Source: an uncultured Campylobacter sp.
GTDB taxonomy: Bacteria > Campylobacterota > Campylobacteria > Campylobacterales > Campylobacteraceae
Assembly (NCBI RefSeq): GCF_938045205.1
Contig: NZ_CALIMY010000048.1
Location: 1 to 6,563 of the forward strand
Direction of reading: 5' to 3'
DNA: 6,563 nt
Each line of letters begins with the position of its first letter. Position 1 is the stretch's first letter. The position numbers were made by a program, and so were the translations under genes. The notes under the pieces were generated by a model. That model saw only the letters and a list, made by a program, of their open reading frames with translations, ran no database searches and had not been told where the DNA came from. Positions 6,057 through 6,563 of the stretch are shown here, piece by piece.

Positions 6057-6563
6057 TTATTTTATCATAGCTTGGTTTATGTAGTTTTGAATTTTGCGGA
6101 TAAAGTTTTCGCTTAGCTTTAAATTTAGCAAAATCACCGAAATTTCCGCGCTCAAATCCCTTAATTTCACGTAATCTTTCGCCGTGCATAGGATATGCTC
6201 CGCGTCCTCGCGCCTTAGCAGCTCTAAAATCTGCTCTTTTTTGAAATCATAATGATCGGGGAAAAATGCGTGGGCTTTTGCGAGCGGTAAAAACTCTTGC
6301 AAGCGCCAAGGCTTGGCGATAGCGCTAATTAAGATCGTGCGGGATTTTTCAAAACCAGCCTCTTTGGAATTTAAAATTTTATCCGCGGCGGCAGGGTTTA
6401 AATTTGAAATTTCATCTGCGGCGCGATTTAAATTTAAATCCGAAATTTCATCCGCAAGATTTGAAATTTCATCCGTGCCGTTTAGAGTGCCTTGCAGATC
6501 CGCCGCCGAAACGATTTTAAGCTCCTGCGAGATGTCGCTCGGAGAGGGTATGAAATCCGCAAA
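6057..6563 (-). CDS. lpxK: Tetraacyldisaccharide 4'-kinase LpxK, C-terminal part (5' end outside window)
   Basis: LpxK phosphorylates the 4' position of the tetraacyldisaccharide 1-phosphate precursor, giving lipid IVA, at the cytoplasmic face of the inner membrane. Only the last 168 codons are here. The frame is open to the right edge and ends with TAA at 6057-6059, so the N-terminal Walker A half is missing. Family-like stretches are ILISAIAKPWRLQEFLP, FFPDHYDF (the DH segment) and ILCTAKDYVKL, which resemble the C-terminal domain of epsilonproteobacterial LpxK. A TTG at 6302-6300 lies inside the gene and is not its start. Between the edge and the ILISAIAKP segment sits a low-complexity stretch with repeated DEIS(N/D)L units (6366-6476), described separately. 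The stop is 17 nt before argB. The family call is good but rests on only part of the protein; it is also supported by the nearby kdsB and by lpxK-thrC-kdsB linkage in C. jejuni (from memory). Confidence 0.88.
   Translation of the reverse strand, partial: FADFIPSPSDISQELKIVSAADLQGTLNGTDEISNLADEISDLNLNRAADEISNLNPAAADKILNSKEAGFEKSRTILISAIAKPWRLQEFLPLAKAHAFFPDHYDFKKEQILELLRREDAEHILCTAKDYVKLRDLSAEISVILLNLKLSENFIRKIQNYINQAMIK
6366..6476 (-). repeat. In-frame degenerate repeat expansion inside lpxK
   Basis: On the plus strand the block GAAATTTCATC occurs exactly at 6406-6416, 6442-6452 and 6463-6473, with a related AAATTTTATCC at 6374-6384. The AAATTT starts are 33, 36 and 21 bases apart, all multiples of three, so the lpxK frame is kept. 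Translated on the minus strand this gives TDEISNL, ADEISDL, ADEISNL and ADKILNS, separated by short N/L/A/R-rich spacers. The stretch lies just before the conserved ILISAIAKP segment, probably in a surface loop or interdomain region. The family placement of this loop is inferred. Confidence 0.85.

Noticed and set aside
6057..6302. A separate 81-residue gene starting at TTG 6302
   Set aside because: The same frame is open to the window edge, and the residues upstream (ILISAIAKPWR) continue the LpxK family match, so the TTG is an internal leucine codon.

Overview
The window looks like a chromosomal piece of a Campylobacter of moderate GC content, most like the oral, higher-GC species such as C. 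gracilis. This assignment is inferred. It rests on the gene set and order (lpxK, thrC and kdsB lie next to each other in C. jejuni, as I recall), on the sequences of the recognisable proteins, and on the unusual texture of GC-rich coding sequence sprinkled with AAATTT words. No tRNA, rRNA, insertion sequence, phage gene or CRISPR array was seen.

All convincing genes are on the minus strand and read from the right edge to the left. In transcription order they are: the 3' part of lpxK (6563-6057, cut by the window edge); argB (6039-5182); a 120-base gap; thrC (5061-3508); kdsB (3511-2789, sharing ATGA with thrC); a 62-codon possible small gene (2799-2611); ligA (2614-608); and a 188-codon unassigned reading frame (611-45). 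Neighbouring frames are tightly packed or overlapping (17 nt between lpxK and argB, 4-nt overlaps elsewhere), so most of the window is probably one operon with translational coupling. No intrinsic terminator was found.

By function the genes are mixed. LpxK (lipid A 4'-kinase) and KdsB (CMP-Kdo synthesis) build the lipid A-Kdo core of the outer membrane. ArgB and ThrC make arginine and threonine. LigA is the NAD-dependent DNA ligase. They are essential or housekeeping genes with no obvious shared pathway.

The unusual layer is a family of short degenerate repeats, each an AAATTT-type block followed by a GC-rich spacer. They occur as a 24-bp-period array (141-236), an 18-bp-period array (2639-2692) and an in-frame expansion inside lpxK (6366-6476). 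By hand count AAATTT occurs about 55 times in 6.5 kb, where roughly 2 to 5 would be expected by chance. The array periods are multiples of three, and two arrays fall in small unassigned frames that start with good Shine-Dalgarno sequences overlapping known genes. ThrC also carries a low-complexity insertion. I see no clear new defence or mobile system. The repeat family and its invasion of coding sequence are the most notable findings.
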